Under the pieces are notes generated by a model. The model was not told the DNA's origin, did no database searches, and worked only from the letters and a program-made list of their open reading frames with translations. The position numbers were made by a program, and so were the translations under genes. Below are positions 1 to 11,534 of a stretch of 64,000 nucleotides of DNA, piece after piece; the stretch's first letter is position 1; each line of letters starts with the position of its first letter. Origin of the DNA: Eriocheir sinensis. Its lineage: Eukaryota; Arthropoda; Malacostraca; Decapoda; Varunidae. Location of the stretch: the NCBI RefSeq assembly GCF_024679095.1, contig NC_066518.1, positions 2,462,691-2,526,690 of the forward strand, written 5' to 3'.

Positions 1-433
1 TTTGAAATAAGAAAAAAAATGTAATTACTTCATACTGGAAAACTTTGCTGAAAACATAAAGAAAACATTAATAATTCCTACGTTTGTCAACTAAAGCACT
101 CCAGCACGTCACCGAGGGAAGTTTTTAGCCATATTTTCTCGATCCCACAAACTCTGCGGCTGAATCAAATCTTACGAACTCTCCAGCTCCACTTCTTCTG
201 TCCCCTCTCCATCATCTCCGGCAAAGAAAAGGCTAAAGAACATCGTAGATAAGACACGAATGGCCACCCACACTAAAACTCTAACACAGACAACCCCACC
301 CACATACACAAGCGGCAGCCATCCCCCCCCACCCCCCCAGCAATCCAACCCCGCTGAGGCATACCAAGAATCACGGGGATCATCATGTAAGCCGCGCAAG
401 TCGAGACCTCGCGCGCCCAGTCCTGCCTAAGCT
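1..433. other. Unique AT-rich sequence, no gene seen
   Basis: I see no coding signal. It holds a short C tract broken by one A near 323-338. The largest open frame is about 75 codons and resembles nothing known to me. Confidence 0.6.
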
Positions 434-950
434 GCCTGCATACTTTAGTGGAGAGCGGTGGTGAGTGGCGTGTGGCAGGTTGGGGGTGGTGGTAAAGGGA
501 GGTGAAGCAGGGAGGAGAAAGAAAGGATAAGCCTGGAAGAATGGAGAGAAAAGAAACCACAATCAAAGAAGACGGAATGAGGGGAGATGAAGGAAGGAAA
601 AAGAAAGGACAACACCGGAGGAATAGAGAGAGGATGCCATGCTCAAAAAGGGAAAAATGAGGGAAGGGGAAGGGAAGGGAAGCAGGGAAGGAAGGAGAAA
701 GAAAAGATAGGAGTGGAGAAATAGGGAGAAGAAGCCACAATTAGGGAGGAAGAAATGAGGGAGGTGAATGGAGGTGAAGCAGGGAAGGAAGGAAAAAGAA
801 AGAAAAGGGAAGCGACTCAGGGGCGAAGGAGTGGGGAGAGAAGAAAAATGAAGATAAAGAGAAAGGGATGGAAGGAAAAATTAAGGAAAACAGAAAGGAA
901 GGAATGGAAAAGAAGGAATGGAGGGAGAAGAGCTAGAAAATAAAAAGGAT
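434..950. repeat. Purine-rich degenerate minisatellite
   Basis: The + strand is almost entirely G and A. A diverged block beginning near CCACAATC recurs at about 557, 637 (as CCATGCTC) and 735, each followed by a GGAAGGAAGGA-type run, so the period is roughly 80-100 bp. The stop-poor pyrimidine strand yields spurious Phe/Leu/Ser/Pro-rich frames. Confidence 0.75.
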
Positions 951-1313
951 AGGAGAGAGTAAGCAAATTTTCACTTATTTTCATCTCACACAACTTGATA
1001 TTGCCTTGAAAACCCTTGTAGAAAAAAAATCTCTCATGAATTCAAACAATCTTGACTTTTTTGTATACCAGTAAAGTGTGTCGCACATGTATATATTCTG
1101 TCTGTTTCTGGTGAGCAAATATCACGAGCACCAGAGTGGCAGCCCGAGCCAGAAGGGATGGTGAAGAGGCAAAGCTATGCAAGAGGTTAAGAAGGCACAC
1201 TAATGGACTGGGTAACTGTCTCATTCCCTCGCTCGCTGGGGTGAAGGAAGGTATGCAGCTGATCGAAGAGGAAACTAACGTCGAAAGAAATAAACACATA
1301 CACGTAAACCTAA

Positions 1314-1314
<1 letters not shown>
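951..1314. other. Unique sequence, no gene seen
   Basis: AT-rich flank between the purine minisatellite and a CA array. No recognisable protein, RNA or transposon signature. Confidence 0.5.
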
Positions 1315-1359
<45 letters not shown>

Positions 1360-1368
1360 ACACACACA
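1315..1368. repeat. (CA)n microsatellite
   Basis: About 27 CA units with one T interruption at 1354. Confidence 0.97.
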
Positions 1369-1735
1369 AAAGAACAAGCACCCAATCACAGTTTACTTGC
1401 TACATAGTGCCAGAAATAGGATGGTGGAATGGAGGGAAAGCGAGAGAGAAGGGTAAATGATAGATGGACGAAGAGGTCAGAAGAAGAGAGCAGTGACCCG
1501 TCTATCCTCCAGCAAAACAGTTCATGACCCGCACCTCTGTAATTATAGAAGTGTCAAGCAGTTCATAAAATTTCACATGTAATGCCACGGATTCTTCAAC
1601 CTGACATGTTGCTCTATCTGTAGCATGCAAGGGCTATTAAACATTTTACTAAACTTAATTTATGGACGTTTCTCTCATGCAAATACACTACAATCACACC
1701 CCTCACAATCTTTACCAACAGAGCTGCAGGAGTTC
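1369..1735. other. Unique sequence, no gene seen
   Basis: Mixed-composition unique DNA with no recognisable feature. Confidence 0.5.
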
Positions 1736-2165
1736 ATCAAGGAAAGGGAAGGGACGATAACGGGAAGGGTCCGTTAGTCAGTCAGTCGGTCAAGAGAAAG
1801 GAAGGGAAAGGAACAGAACGCAAGGGAACAGAACGGAACAAAAGGAAAGGAAAGGAAAGGAAAGGAAAGGAAAGGAAAGGAAAGGAAAGAAAAGGAAGGG
1901 AAGGGAGAGGAAAGGAAAGGAAGAGAAGGGAAGGGAAGGGAAGGAAAGGGAAGGGAAGGAAAGGAAAGGAAAGGAAAGGAAAGGAAAGGAAAGGAAAGGA
2001 GAGTGAAGGGAAGAGAAGGGAAGGGAATGGAAGGAAAGGAAAGAAAAGGAAAGAAAAGGAAAAGAAAGGAAAGGAGAGGAAAGGAAAGGAACGGAAAGGA
2101 AAGGGGAGGGAAGAGAAGAGAAGAGAAGGGAAGGGAAGGGAAGGGAAGGAAAGGGAAGGGAAAAA
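1736..2165. repeat. (GGAAA/GGGAA)n pentanucleotide array
   Basis: About 370 bp of GGAAA units with GGGAA, GAGAA and GGAAC variants. Because 5 is coprime to 3 and the unit has no stop on the complement, two overlapping pyrimidine-strand frames of 141 and 184 codons stay open. They are artefacts. Confidence 0.95.
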
Positions 2166-3300
2166 GATAAGCAACAATCTGTCACCCACTGGACACAAGT
2201 TACACAACTTTGCTTCCTAAACGATGCAGAAATGGTCCCTAACCCTTTGTCCAGCATGTAGGACTTTAATACTGCAGGCGGTGATGCGGCCGCCGGGCAA
2301 CACTTCCCCCGCCGCCCTCCCTTTCCGACACTTGCTTGTATCACACATTTACGGAAAGCTTAGGACGGGGTGTTGCGAGGCAGAAAACAGCGCCTCAAGG
2401 TAACAAGAATTCCTAGCGGCGCCGAAACACACTGTTATCTCGGTATCTTATGCTACATAACACTTTACTCTCATAATGTCCCCTCCCCCCAAAAAAACAC
2501 GAGTAATAAATTTGAATTATACTTAAAACGCATTATTCTCATTTTCGCACCGCTCTAGTAATTAAACCTAAATAGGAAAAGATTCACTTTATTTCTTAAT
2601 CATAATCACAGCCATTTTTTAACAGGGCTTTTTTTAAGACTTCACTGTCTGCTGTGAAAAAAAGCAGTCACAGCGGCGCCGCCAAGGACCGCGAACAGTG
2701 TTCTTGAATGTTTCTCGACGCTTACTCACATCAAAGGTGTCTCGGAGGGTTCCACAAAGGCGACTGAGCTCCAAATGACAGATCCCCAGACACCACAAGG
2801 CGATGAGGACATGAGCCGCGGGTCGTCAGGGTAGCCACAATATTCCACGGCAGCCTTTGCCCGACGCTCCTCGACGTCTACTCAACAAGTTTCATAAATA
2901 ACTCAGCGCAGCGTGGTCAGAGTCTGGTATTCCTCTTGCAGCTGAGGTGAACAAAGTTGTATTAAATCACAATCTTTCTTGCTGCGGGAACGAATGCGTT
3001 TCCCCGGCCTGGTTGAGTTGCAAGGAGGCTGTCGGGCGTGCGGGCTGGCGGGCGGCGGAGCGACATGTCAGACAAGAGCTGCTTCCCGAGGTGCTTATGA
3101 CGGCTGCTGGGATGCTCCGTTACTCCTCCTTGGCTCAGCTGTCACTTCAAGTCCCGGCGTTTAAGGAGGCAAGTGAGGCTCCGGATAGAAATAAAAGCGG
3201 ACGATAATATGAAAAGTTAACGATGTCTGTACGAGAGCGTCCTTGAGTTTGCTTTCTCTGGCCTTGTGTTTGTTTTCTTCCAAACACAAGAACTCGTTTA
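2166..3300. other. Unique GC-richer sequence
   Basis: Less repetitive than its surroundings. One short exon-like frame lies on the - strand (2726-2881, listed separately). Forward frames near 2947-3207 are unremarkable. Confidence 0.5.
2726..2881 (-). other. Exon-like short ORF with a splice-donor-like end (unrecognised)
   Basis: A 51-codon - strand frame runs from a stop just upstream of 2881 to TGA at 2728-2726. It reads ...VEYCGYPDDPRLM... and has balanced, protein-like composition. Only two bases before the in-frame stop, the - strand carries GTGAGTAAGC, a near-consensus splice donor that would remove the stop (exon end about 2730). The 5' side has no convincing polypyrimidine tract before its AG. 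I do not recognise the family. It could be a decayed exon, a transposon-encoded fragment or chance. Confidence 0.2.
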
Positions 3301-4010
3301 ACCTTCATTTCTTTGTCTTTCGTTGAGTCTTTTTATTCTTTACTTTTCCTCCCTTCTGCCGTTGCTTGCCTCATTTTCTTTCCCTTCTCTAATACAAGAC
3401 TCTCCGTTACTTTTATTCCTTACCCTTCTCTTTATCCTCAATTATCCTTACCTTTCTTCCATTTAATTCCCTTTCCTTGCCTTGTCTTCCCTTCACCTTT
3501 ACCCTGCTCTTCCACGCCATTCCTTCCCTCACTCTACTTACCTAACACAACCTGATCCTTACCTTTTCCTCCATATGATTCCCTTTCCTTGCCTTGTCCT
3601 TCCCTTCCCCTTTACCCTGCTCTCCGATACCGTCCCTCACTCTGCTTACCTAACACAACCTGATCCTTACTGATTCTTTCCTTGCTTTTTCCTCCCTTCC
3701 CCTATACCCTGTTTCCCGATACCTTCCCTTCCTTCGCTTACTTAAAACAACCTTATCCTTGTTTTCCATTCTCCTTGCCTTCTCACTTCCCCTTTACCCT
3801 CATGTCCCACCCCATACTTTCCCTTCCTTTGCTGACCTAACACAATCTAGTACTTACCTTTTTTTTTCCATTTGGCTCCTCTCCCTGCCTTTCCTCCCCC
3901 CTTTGCCCTGGTCTCCCATGCCATACCTTCCTCTTTACTTTCTCCTCCCTTTCCTTTACCCTGGTCTCCGATACCTTCCCTTCCTCTGCTAACCAAACAC
4001 AACCTTCCAA
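3300..4010. repeat. Pyrimidine-rich degenerate minisatellite
   Basis: A block ending in (T)AACACAACCTGATCCTTAC recurs with divergence at about 3544, 3652, 3744, 3839 and 3996, with CCTTTACCCTG...CTCCGATACC between copies. Spacing is about 92-157 bp. The + strand is nearly all C and T. Confidence 0.8.
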
Positions 4011-4219
4011 TGGTCGTCCGCCACACCCTTCACGTCACCCCGAGTTTCCAAGACTGTCCGATAACAAACTTCTTATACACCTCTTTTACACTCGCATTAA
4101 TTATACTCGCGCACACTGAAAGGGCCCATAAAGTAGATTAGTTGGGGAATGGGATATAGACTGACCGGCCGCCTCGGGGAGAGAATATTACCTCTTGTTG
4201 AACAGGCCTTAAAAGTTTG

Positions 4220-4960
4220 ACTGATTGCTTCCTTCCCTCCTTCCCGTCTGTTCCTCCCGCCTTCCCCGCCCGTCCGTCCCGCCCGCAAGACAACCCGTGG
4301 AATTATCGGAAAACTTTAATTATAGTAGTCGTCAGTCTTTCTTCCTCTCCTGGTGGTCACGGAGGAATGGGGGAGAAAGGTTAACTAGTGGGAAGGAGAG
4401 AGAGGAGAAAAACAACATTGGGAGGGAAACGGTCGAAGGGAAGCCGGCGGGAGGGAGGGAAAGGCAGAGATGGGAGGCGGTTGAGGCTGGCTAGGAGGGA
4501 AGGAGGAAGGAAGAAGGAAAAGAAGGAGGGAAGGAAGGAGTAAAGGATATGGAGGGGAGGAAAGAGCTAAGATAATAGAGAGATAGATGGAGAAAAAGGG
4601 AGGGAGAGAGCGAAGGTTTTGGAGGTAAGGAGAGAGGGAAGAAGCTGAGGTTATGGAGGGAAGAAGGAAGGGGTGGAGGGAAAGAGCTAGAGTTACGAGG
4701 GAGGGAGAGAAGGAAAGAACTAAGATTATATAGGGAAGGTTTCTAGGGAAGGAGTGAAGAATGGAGGAAAGGTTATGGAGGGAAGGAGAGAGGGAAAGAG
4801 CGAGGGTTATGGAGGGAAGGAGGGAAGGTTATGGAGGAAAGGAGAGAGAGAAAAAGCTAAGATTATAAAGGGAAGGATGGTCGGGGAGAGAAGATGGTGG
4901 AGGGAGAGGAGGAGGGGGAGAACAAAGATTAAAGAGGGAAGAAGAGAGTTAAAGAGAGCA
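4220..4960. repeat. Purine-rich degenerate minisatellite after a short CT-rich patch
   Basis: After a C/T patch (4220-4290), the + strand switches to purines. The core GGTTATGGAGGGAAGGAG recurs around 4615, 4648, 4771, 4806 and 4828 with AAAGAGCTAAGATTATA spacers, so copies are about 30-60 bp apart and diverged. Confidence 0.7.
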
Positions 4961-5288
4961 GATAATGTGGGAAGGGTTTTTTACCTCATTATTCACTAGT
5001 TTTTCCTTCGTATATCGAGGAAAAGTTATAATTTCTTCTGGCTTCTGGTTTACGTAGTTTGGGAGACTTAAAGGTGTCGAGAGAACATGTAATAGGCACT
5101 CAAATACAAAAACAAAAAAACTCTCCAAGACTCTTCATGCAATTAGTCAGTTTAGCATATCTTGGAAAGGACAGAAGGAAAGATTTGCCAACTTCCTTAA
5201 CTGTATTATCGATTGATATAATACTTCAAAATATATGTAAGAAAAGATAACTCAAGACCTCCTTCATCGATAGTGTATTTGGCGATAG
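4961..5288. other. Unique AT-rich sequence, no gene seen
   Basis: No recognisable signature. Reading frames are short. Confidence 0.5.
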
Positions 5289-5315
5289 TTTTTTTTTTTT
5301 TTTTTTTTTTTTTTT
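5289..5315. repeat. Poly-T tract (27 nt)
   Basis: Uninterrupted T run. Unlike the T tracts at 37021 and 53529 it is not followed by the ACAGCAGAGG repeat core. Confidence 0.95.
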
Positions 5316-5941
5316 GAGAGATGAGGCATTGAGAAGGTAATCTTTTACAGTGACGTAAGCAGCTCAAGGACAAATACATATGAATACAAATAAATCCCGC
5401 TCAGCACTGCTCTTAGTGTAAAAAAAATATATTACTGTTTAATCCCTCTATCTATCTCTCTATTTACTTATCTATCCATGTATCTACCTATCTCTCACAC
5501 ACATTCACTCCCGTCCTTGTTCTTATGCCAGCACTGATGGTACAAAAATAATAACAATTCATAATAGCAATGCAAATAATAACAATCCATTCCCCATAAC
5601 AGGTGGGAAAATCAGGTGCCTCCTCAGGACCCGAAGACGGCCGGGCGTTCTCCCTCCGGGCTTATCCTACACAACCCGAGGAGCCACTTAGGATCATCTA
5701 CAGTCACCGGAGGATCAGGGCAACGCTGTATTCTGATTCCTCAAAAGGTCGATACGATTTATTTTTATATATGTTCAAAAATCTAAACGATATAGTTGGC
5801 GCGATGGTTTGATATGGAGACGGAGCCGCGTGTTTGGATGTATTTTTTTCTTGTTTTGTTATTTCGTTTTAAATTTTTAGGTGGATGATTACTTTCAATT
5901 ATCATGAGTTTCAAAGGTAGTTGAAATGTGTGATTGTGATT

Positions 5942-5942
<1 letters not shown>
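5316..5942. other. Unique sequence with imperfect (TCTA)n
   Basis: An imperfect TCTA/TATC stretch lies at about 5447-5498. A 69-codon forward frame at 5603-5812 has ordinary composition but no family I recognise. Confidence 0.5.

Positions 5943-6006
<64 letters not shown>
5943..6006. repeat. (GT)n microsatellite
   Basis: About 32 uninterrupted GT units. Confidence 0.98.
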
Positions 6007-6008
<2 letters not shown>

Positions 6009-6303
6009 CATTTTTTGAGTGTGCATGTGTGTGGGATGGAGTGACGTTAGTTTGGGGTTGATATTTTGAAGGTTTTCCCTTTGTTGTTTTCCATTTGCTG
6101 TGTCGTTTTTATTCATGTTGTTGGTCGTGGTAGTGACGGTGGTGAAAACGGTGAGGATGCTGGGACGTATTATATACATACAGGTGGTTATATTTACGGG
6201 TGCACTTGTAGTTAGTCGTTCTGGTATTGGTGGCGGTAGCTGCAAGTTGTTGTGTTGGTAGATGTAGTTGTAATGGTAGAAATGGTGGTATAGTGTAGTT
6301 TTA

Positions 6304-6791
6304 GCGATTTTCTGTGCTGCCTATAGCGCCGATGGGTTCTCTTGAAGGGCCTAGTTTATGGCCCCCGCCCGCTAGTAAGCAAAGTTGGAGGCACACGCTA
6401 TAGCTACGCGTTTCCACGGTGCTCATCTCCTCATCACTGATCCTTAAGCCGGCGGTCAGTCCCCGGACACACTGCCGGAGTAACACCCCCGGGCTGAGAT
6501 TCATGGCTAGGCACGCTAACCATTTAACCACGAGCTGTTAGTGACAAAGGCGAATTTCTATTTAAGTGGCTATCGTGATATATGACTTGCTAAGCACATC
6601 TTGTCTCCCGGTGCTCCTCTTGACCAAGCTAAATGGAGAGCTAGACAGCACCTGAGTAATCTTCCGCCACTCGACGATGGTTGAAAATTATCAGTCTCGC
6701 GGTTGGGCTTGAACCCGGGTCCTGTGGATCTATGGATTACCAAAATCACCGGATCACCGGGCGCTGACCTCTAGGCCACCGCCTCTTCAAA
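6304..6791 (-). mobile_element. tRNA-derived SINE (family 1), interrupted by another SINE
   Basis: Read on the - strand, the element starts near 6786 with a tRNA-like head: A-box-like TGGCCTAGAGGTCAGCG and B box GGTTCAAGCCC. It continues through a body shared with the copy at 30541-30842 and ends in the tail GGCGCTATAGGCAGCACA near 6313. The host copy is split at about 6374-6535 by a second tRNA-like unit. A 9-bp direct repeat with one mismatch (GTAGTTTTA at 6295-6303, GTAGTATTA at 6792-6800) fits a target-site duplication. It is non-autonomous and would rely on a partner LINE for mobility. Confidence 0.8.
6374..6535 (-). mobile_element. Second tRNA-like SINE nested inside the family 1 copy
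   Basis: Relative to the intact copy at 30541-30842, about 160 bp are extra here. On the - strand they open with GTGGTTAAATGGTTAGCGTGC, an A-box-like motif, followed by a degenerate B box around ATCTCAGCCCGGG. Short repeats GCTAGT and GTTAGT border the insert, consistent with a short or decayed target duplication. The exact ends are uncertain by several bases. Confidence 0.6.
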
Positions 6792-6799
6792 GTAGTATT

Positions 6800-7248
6800 A
6801 ATGGTACACAAGTGAACAAAGAGAAGGGGCATTGCTAGGTGGCTAGGAGTGCCAATAGCTTTGTCCTCGTTGTGCACTGTAGTAATATGCAATTATCTTC
6901 ACGTCTGAAATAGCTCATAACAGACGCTCCAAACTGCGTCGTGTCACCTAATATAGCACAATGACAAAGTAATCTAAGCAAACCATAAATCACACACAAC
7001 ACAACGAATAGGGAGCACCAGCGCCGGGCTCGGGTATATATACCTGCCAGAGAAAATAATTAATTAAGGTGGCTCCGTCAGGACTTCCCTCGCGCGGAGT
7101 CAACACAACATTACTAACGAGGTGACGCCGACGCGGTAACACCACCACCGACGTCTGTACTTGATGAGGTCATGATATTAGAAAAGACAACCAAGTACTA
7201 TATGACCTTACATACATAAACAAATAAATAAATAAACAAAAGTAAAAA

Positions 7249-7249
<1 letters not shown>
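6800..7249. other. Unique sequence, no gene seen
   Basis: Contains a short (AAAT)n run near 7217-7236. Nothing else recognisable. Confidence 0.5.

Positions 7250-7333
<84 letters not shown>
7250..7333. repeat. (GT)n microsatellite
   Basis: About 42 perfect GT units, ending against a short G run. Confidence 0.98.
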
Positions 7334-7335
<2 letters not shown>

Positions 7336-7459
7336 GGGGGGCGGGGTTCCTGCACATCCCTCACCTTGAGTGGTGGGTCTACACGCGTGTTTGTGCGCCA
7401 ATTTGTATTTACTTGTAATTAGCTGAGGTAACAAATATCATAGCCCTGTGAGGCGGAGG

Positions 7460-7705
<246 letters not shown>

Positions 7706-7794
7706 AGCGGCCTCGTCATTATAGTTAAGCCCAGTAACTTAGGCGGTGTCTGCTTTCCGTCTCTCCTCTGTCTCTATCACTGTGTCTGGCTGTG

Positions 7795-7864
7795 TGTGTG
7801 TCTGTCTGTCTGGCTGTGTGTGTGTGTCTGTATGTCTGTCTGTCTGTCTGTCTGTGTCTGTCTG

Positions 7865-7914
<50 letters not shown>
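7795..7914. repeat. (TCTG)n followed by (TC)n
   Basis: Imperfect TGTG/TCTG units to about 7864, then about 25 TC units at 7865-7914. Confidence 0.95.
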
Positions 7915-7917
<3 letters not shown>

Positions 7918-8373
7918 TAATATTTTGCTGCAGTTTCTTACCTTTACTAAACTTCGAACTCGGTGCATGCATCGTGAATATATATGACAAGCATATATTT
8001 ACCGTCTCTTTTTAAATTGAGTTTAGAGGACAAACGGCAACTTTCAAAAGATAAAAATTGTCCTTTGTGCTACACGCTGTGACTGACGAAGCTACCTGAG
8101 ACACTGCATTCAGAGTAAGACCGAAAAGGTGAGTGACACTCCTTGGGGCAGTCTGGGTTAAGTTTGGCTCTGAGGCAGCGTGGGCTTGTGTGTGTGTCGG
8201 CCGTGTGATGTTCTTAGTGGACAAAACTGGTATACAAATTGAATATTGCTTTGCCTCCCTTTACCAGTGCTCACCGGACTAGTGACGCGAGATCCAGGAG
8301 AGCTTCTTAAGTGCTGCTTCTTTTAAATGGTGACATAATTATAGCATAAGTAGCCTCAATATGGCCAATCGAT
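7915..8373. other. Unique sequence, no gene seen
   Basis: A donor-like AAAAGGTGAGTG occurs at about 8126, but all three upstream forward frames are closed shortly before it. Confidence 0.5.
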
Positions 8374-8495
8374 TATTTTTTACAACAAAGGAGGCAGCTC
8401 ATGGGCACAAAAAAGGAAACAATAATAAAAAAAAAGCCCGCTACTCGCTGCTCCTAAAAAGAATCCAAAGAGGTGGCCGAAAGAGGGGTCAATGT
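8374..8495. repeat. Dispersed T-tract/A-tract repeat, copy A
   Basis: A short T run, then ACAACAAAGGAGGCAGCTC, an A-rich stretch, then GCCCGCTACTCGCTGCTCC and AGAGGTGGCC. The same order recurs at 37020-37165 and, partly, at 53529-53620. Read on the - strand it ends in an A run, as a retroposed 3' end would, but no Pol III box is evident. Confidence 0.8.
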
Positions 8496-8821
8496 ACATA
8501 ATAGCCTAACATAATGTATTAATTCAAGCTCTGCGAAACGTAAGAGACACGAGGACAACACAACAAGTCCAACCGTCCTTGCAGTCCCCTCTCTGAGCCC
8601 AGACACACGACACGATATCAAAGAGTGTGTCCCCCTCGCCCCTTCCCTCCCCTGTCCTTACACCCATCAGAAAAGTTTGAAGGCCTCTGAGGGGAACAGG
8701 GAAAGACAACCACATTACGCAGTTAGAAAGAGGAAAAACAGCTTGAAACTCCGCGCGAGGGGCTGTTGTGAGGGGCACCTGAATTGGCTTGTGTCACGAG
8801 GCACCACACCTGCACCACACT
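8496..8821. other. Unique sequence, no gene seen
   Basis: No recognisable domain or repeat. Confidence 0.5.
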
Positions 8822-8885
8822 AACACCATCACCACCACCACCACCATCACCACCACCACCACCAACAACAACGACAGCGACAACG

Positions 8886-8934
<49 letters not shown>

Positions 8935-8942
8935 AACAACAT

Positions 8943-8983
<41 letters not shown>
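8822..8983. repeat. Compound (CAC)n-(AAC)n-(AG)n array
   Basis: CAC units to about 8862, AAC units (some with GAC) to about 8938, then about 19 AG units at 8945-8983. Each junction is a one-base change of the unit, as expected from stepwise slippage. Confidence 0.95.
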
Positions 8984-8986
<3 letters not shown>

Positions 8987-9224
8987 TGCGTTCAGAAGAC
9001 TAAAGCGTATATATTCCCGTTTCTTGGAAGGTGTCAGCGATAGAGTGGCGGGGCGGGCGATGCTACACTTAAGCTATGGACGCGTGAAGGACTCAGTTCA
9101 AGGACCTCAAGGCCATGCCGAGACACTCACGTCGCAAGACAGGGCAATGAAAGCTGTCCCCATTTCTATGGCGGTAGTGGTTGTGGTAGTGCTACTCGTG
9201 GTGATATTATTTTTAGTTATAACG

Positions 9225-9225
<1 letters not shown>

Positions 9226-9279
<54 letters not shown>

Positions 9280-9319
9280 GAGCAGCAGCAGCAGTAGTAG
9301 TAGTAATAGTAGTAATAGT
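9226..9319. repeat. (AGT)n with internal (AGC)n
   Basis: AGT units to about 9278, AGC units at about 9281-9293, then AGT/AAT units. Confidence 0.95.
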
Positions 9320-10113
9320 TATTTTATCAAGATCATTTGTGGCCGCCATCCGCCCCGCGAGCCCATGGGGGGAGGTAAGGTGGTAAATAAGAAGACCCTT
9401 CACGTTGACTCGATTAATATAGTTTCGGTCAAAACCTGTTAACACGAACACACCATCAGAATCACAGAATCAGGAATACGAAAGTCACTACGTTTTACAT
9501 CAAGGAGCAATAAACCATTGTTGAGTCACTACCTTACATCAAAGATCAATAAGCACTGTCGAACAATTAACTCATTTAACCAGCACATCAGAATATGACA
9601 ATATCAAGAGATATCATTCAGATCATTCAGAAAGGCACAACTATAACTCACGTGTCGGGGTCTATTAATCACTTGTGGGTTCTTTGTTGTGTGGCCCTTA
9701 ACCACACTGTCCCAGCGAGGAAATAGCTCTTCACCTTTCCGCTGCGCCCTCCTCTCTGCCCTAAAGTCAACCAACCCAGCCAGAGGGAGGAACTCGGCTG
9801 ACGCAGAACCCCAGCGTCAGCCGTCTGTATCTCCCCTTTCCGCTGTGTTGACATCGTGGTGCGGCAATCTGGCCCTCGCTATACCATCTCACACCGCTGG
9901 TTTGCAGTAGTCCCCATCTTCACTCCTACAGTCCTACCTATCCTCCCTCTACATCGCCCTTTATATGATTGTATGTACCACATTACACATCTTATAATCA
10001 GTCATATTCAGCCTTAGCGCACTAATAACCTTTGTCCGCCTTCGGGTGGAAACATCATTACTCGTATTTTCATAAATAGTTCGTAATATCTGTGTCATAT
10101 TCATTATTTAAGG
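9320..10113. other. Unique sequence with one perfect short hairpin
   Basis: No gene recognised. A perfect 9-bp inverted repeat, GGCTGACGC/GCGTCAGCC, lies at 9796-9822 around a 9-nt loop. Confidence 0.5.
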
Positions 10114-10490
<377 letters not shown>

Positions 10491-10883
10491 TTACTGTTTA
10501 TTTTACTATTGACTCAATAACTCATGGAAATAATGACAACAGCTTTTCACTGAGGAAGGTCATAATTAAGGTGATAAGGATGATTAATGATGATAGCGCG
10601 CATATTCAGGATATACGCCTCTATTATGCAGATAATAGGTGATGAATATTTGTGTCTATAGAGAATAATATAGTAACGATGATATATATACCACGTCTTT
10701 CATTCCTTCATCCTTTTGTCAGCCAGGCCGGGGAGCAACACGAAACAGTTTGCTTTATTCCTGAAAATTCGACACTCGCAAAAACGGTTTCACTTCCCGG
10801 TGATAAATTTTACTTTCGAGGGAAAATGTAAGTCAAGAATCCGCGAAATGATAAAAGAATAACGAAAATACCCCCCCTCACAC

Positions 10884-10886
<3 letters not shown>
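10491..10886. other. Unique AT-rich sequence, no gene seen
   Basis: Nothing recognisable. Confidence 0.5.

Positions 10887-10962
<76 letters not shown>
10887..10962. repeat. (CA)n microsatellite
   Basis: About 38 perfect CA units preceded by a 7-C run. Confidence 0.98.
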
Positions 10963-10965
<3 letters not shown>

Positions 10966-11265
10966 GAATCACGTCATAATATTAATTCTTAGTTTATTCA
11001 AAGTTATATTCAAAACGCACGAATGTAATTACGCGGCCACCTTGATTAATTATGCAAGCGAATTAATCCCTATTCTAGAGATAATAGAAGAAACACTTAT
11101 TGCGTTCATAAGAATAACATTTCACACAGCAAAAATAAAAAAAAATCGTTTACGCTTTGTCTGTCAGGGCAAACAAGCGGCGCCGCGTCTCCGTGTCTCC
11201 GTGAGAAGAAACATTGTGACGCAGAATTGAAGGATGCAAGCTCGGAAAAAGTTTCTTCATATCTG

Positions 11266-11534
<269 letters not shown>

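Noticed and set aside
8108..8135. Exon ending at the donor-like AAAAGGTGAGTG
   Set aside because: All forward frames upstream are closed within a few codons and no acceptor is apparent.
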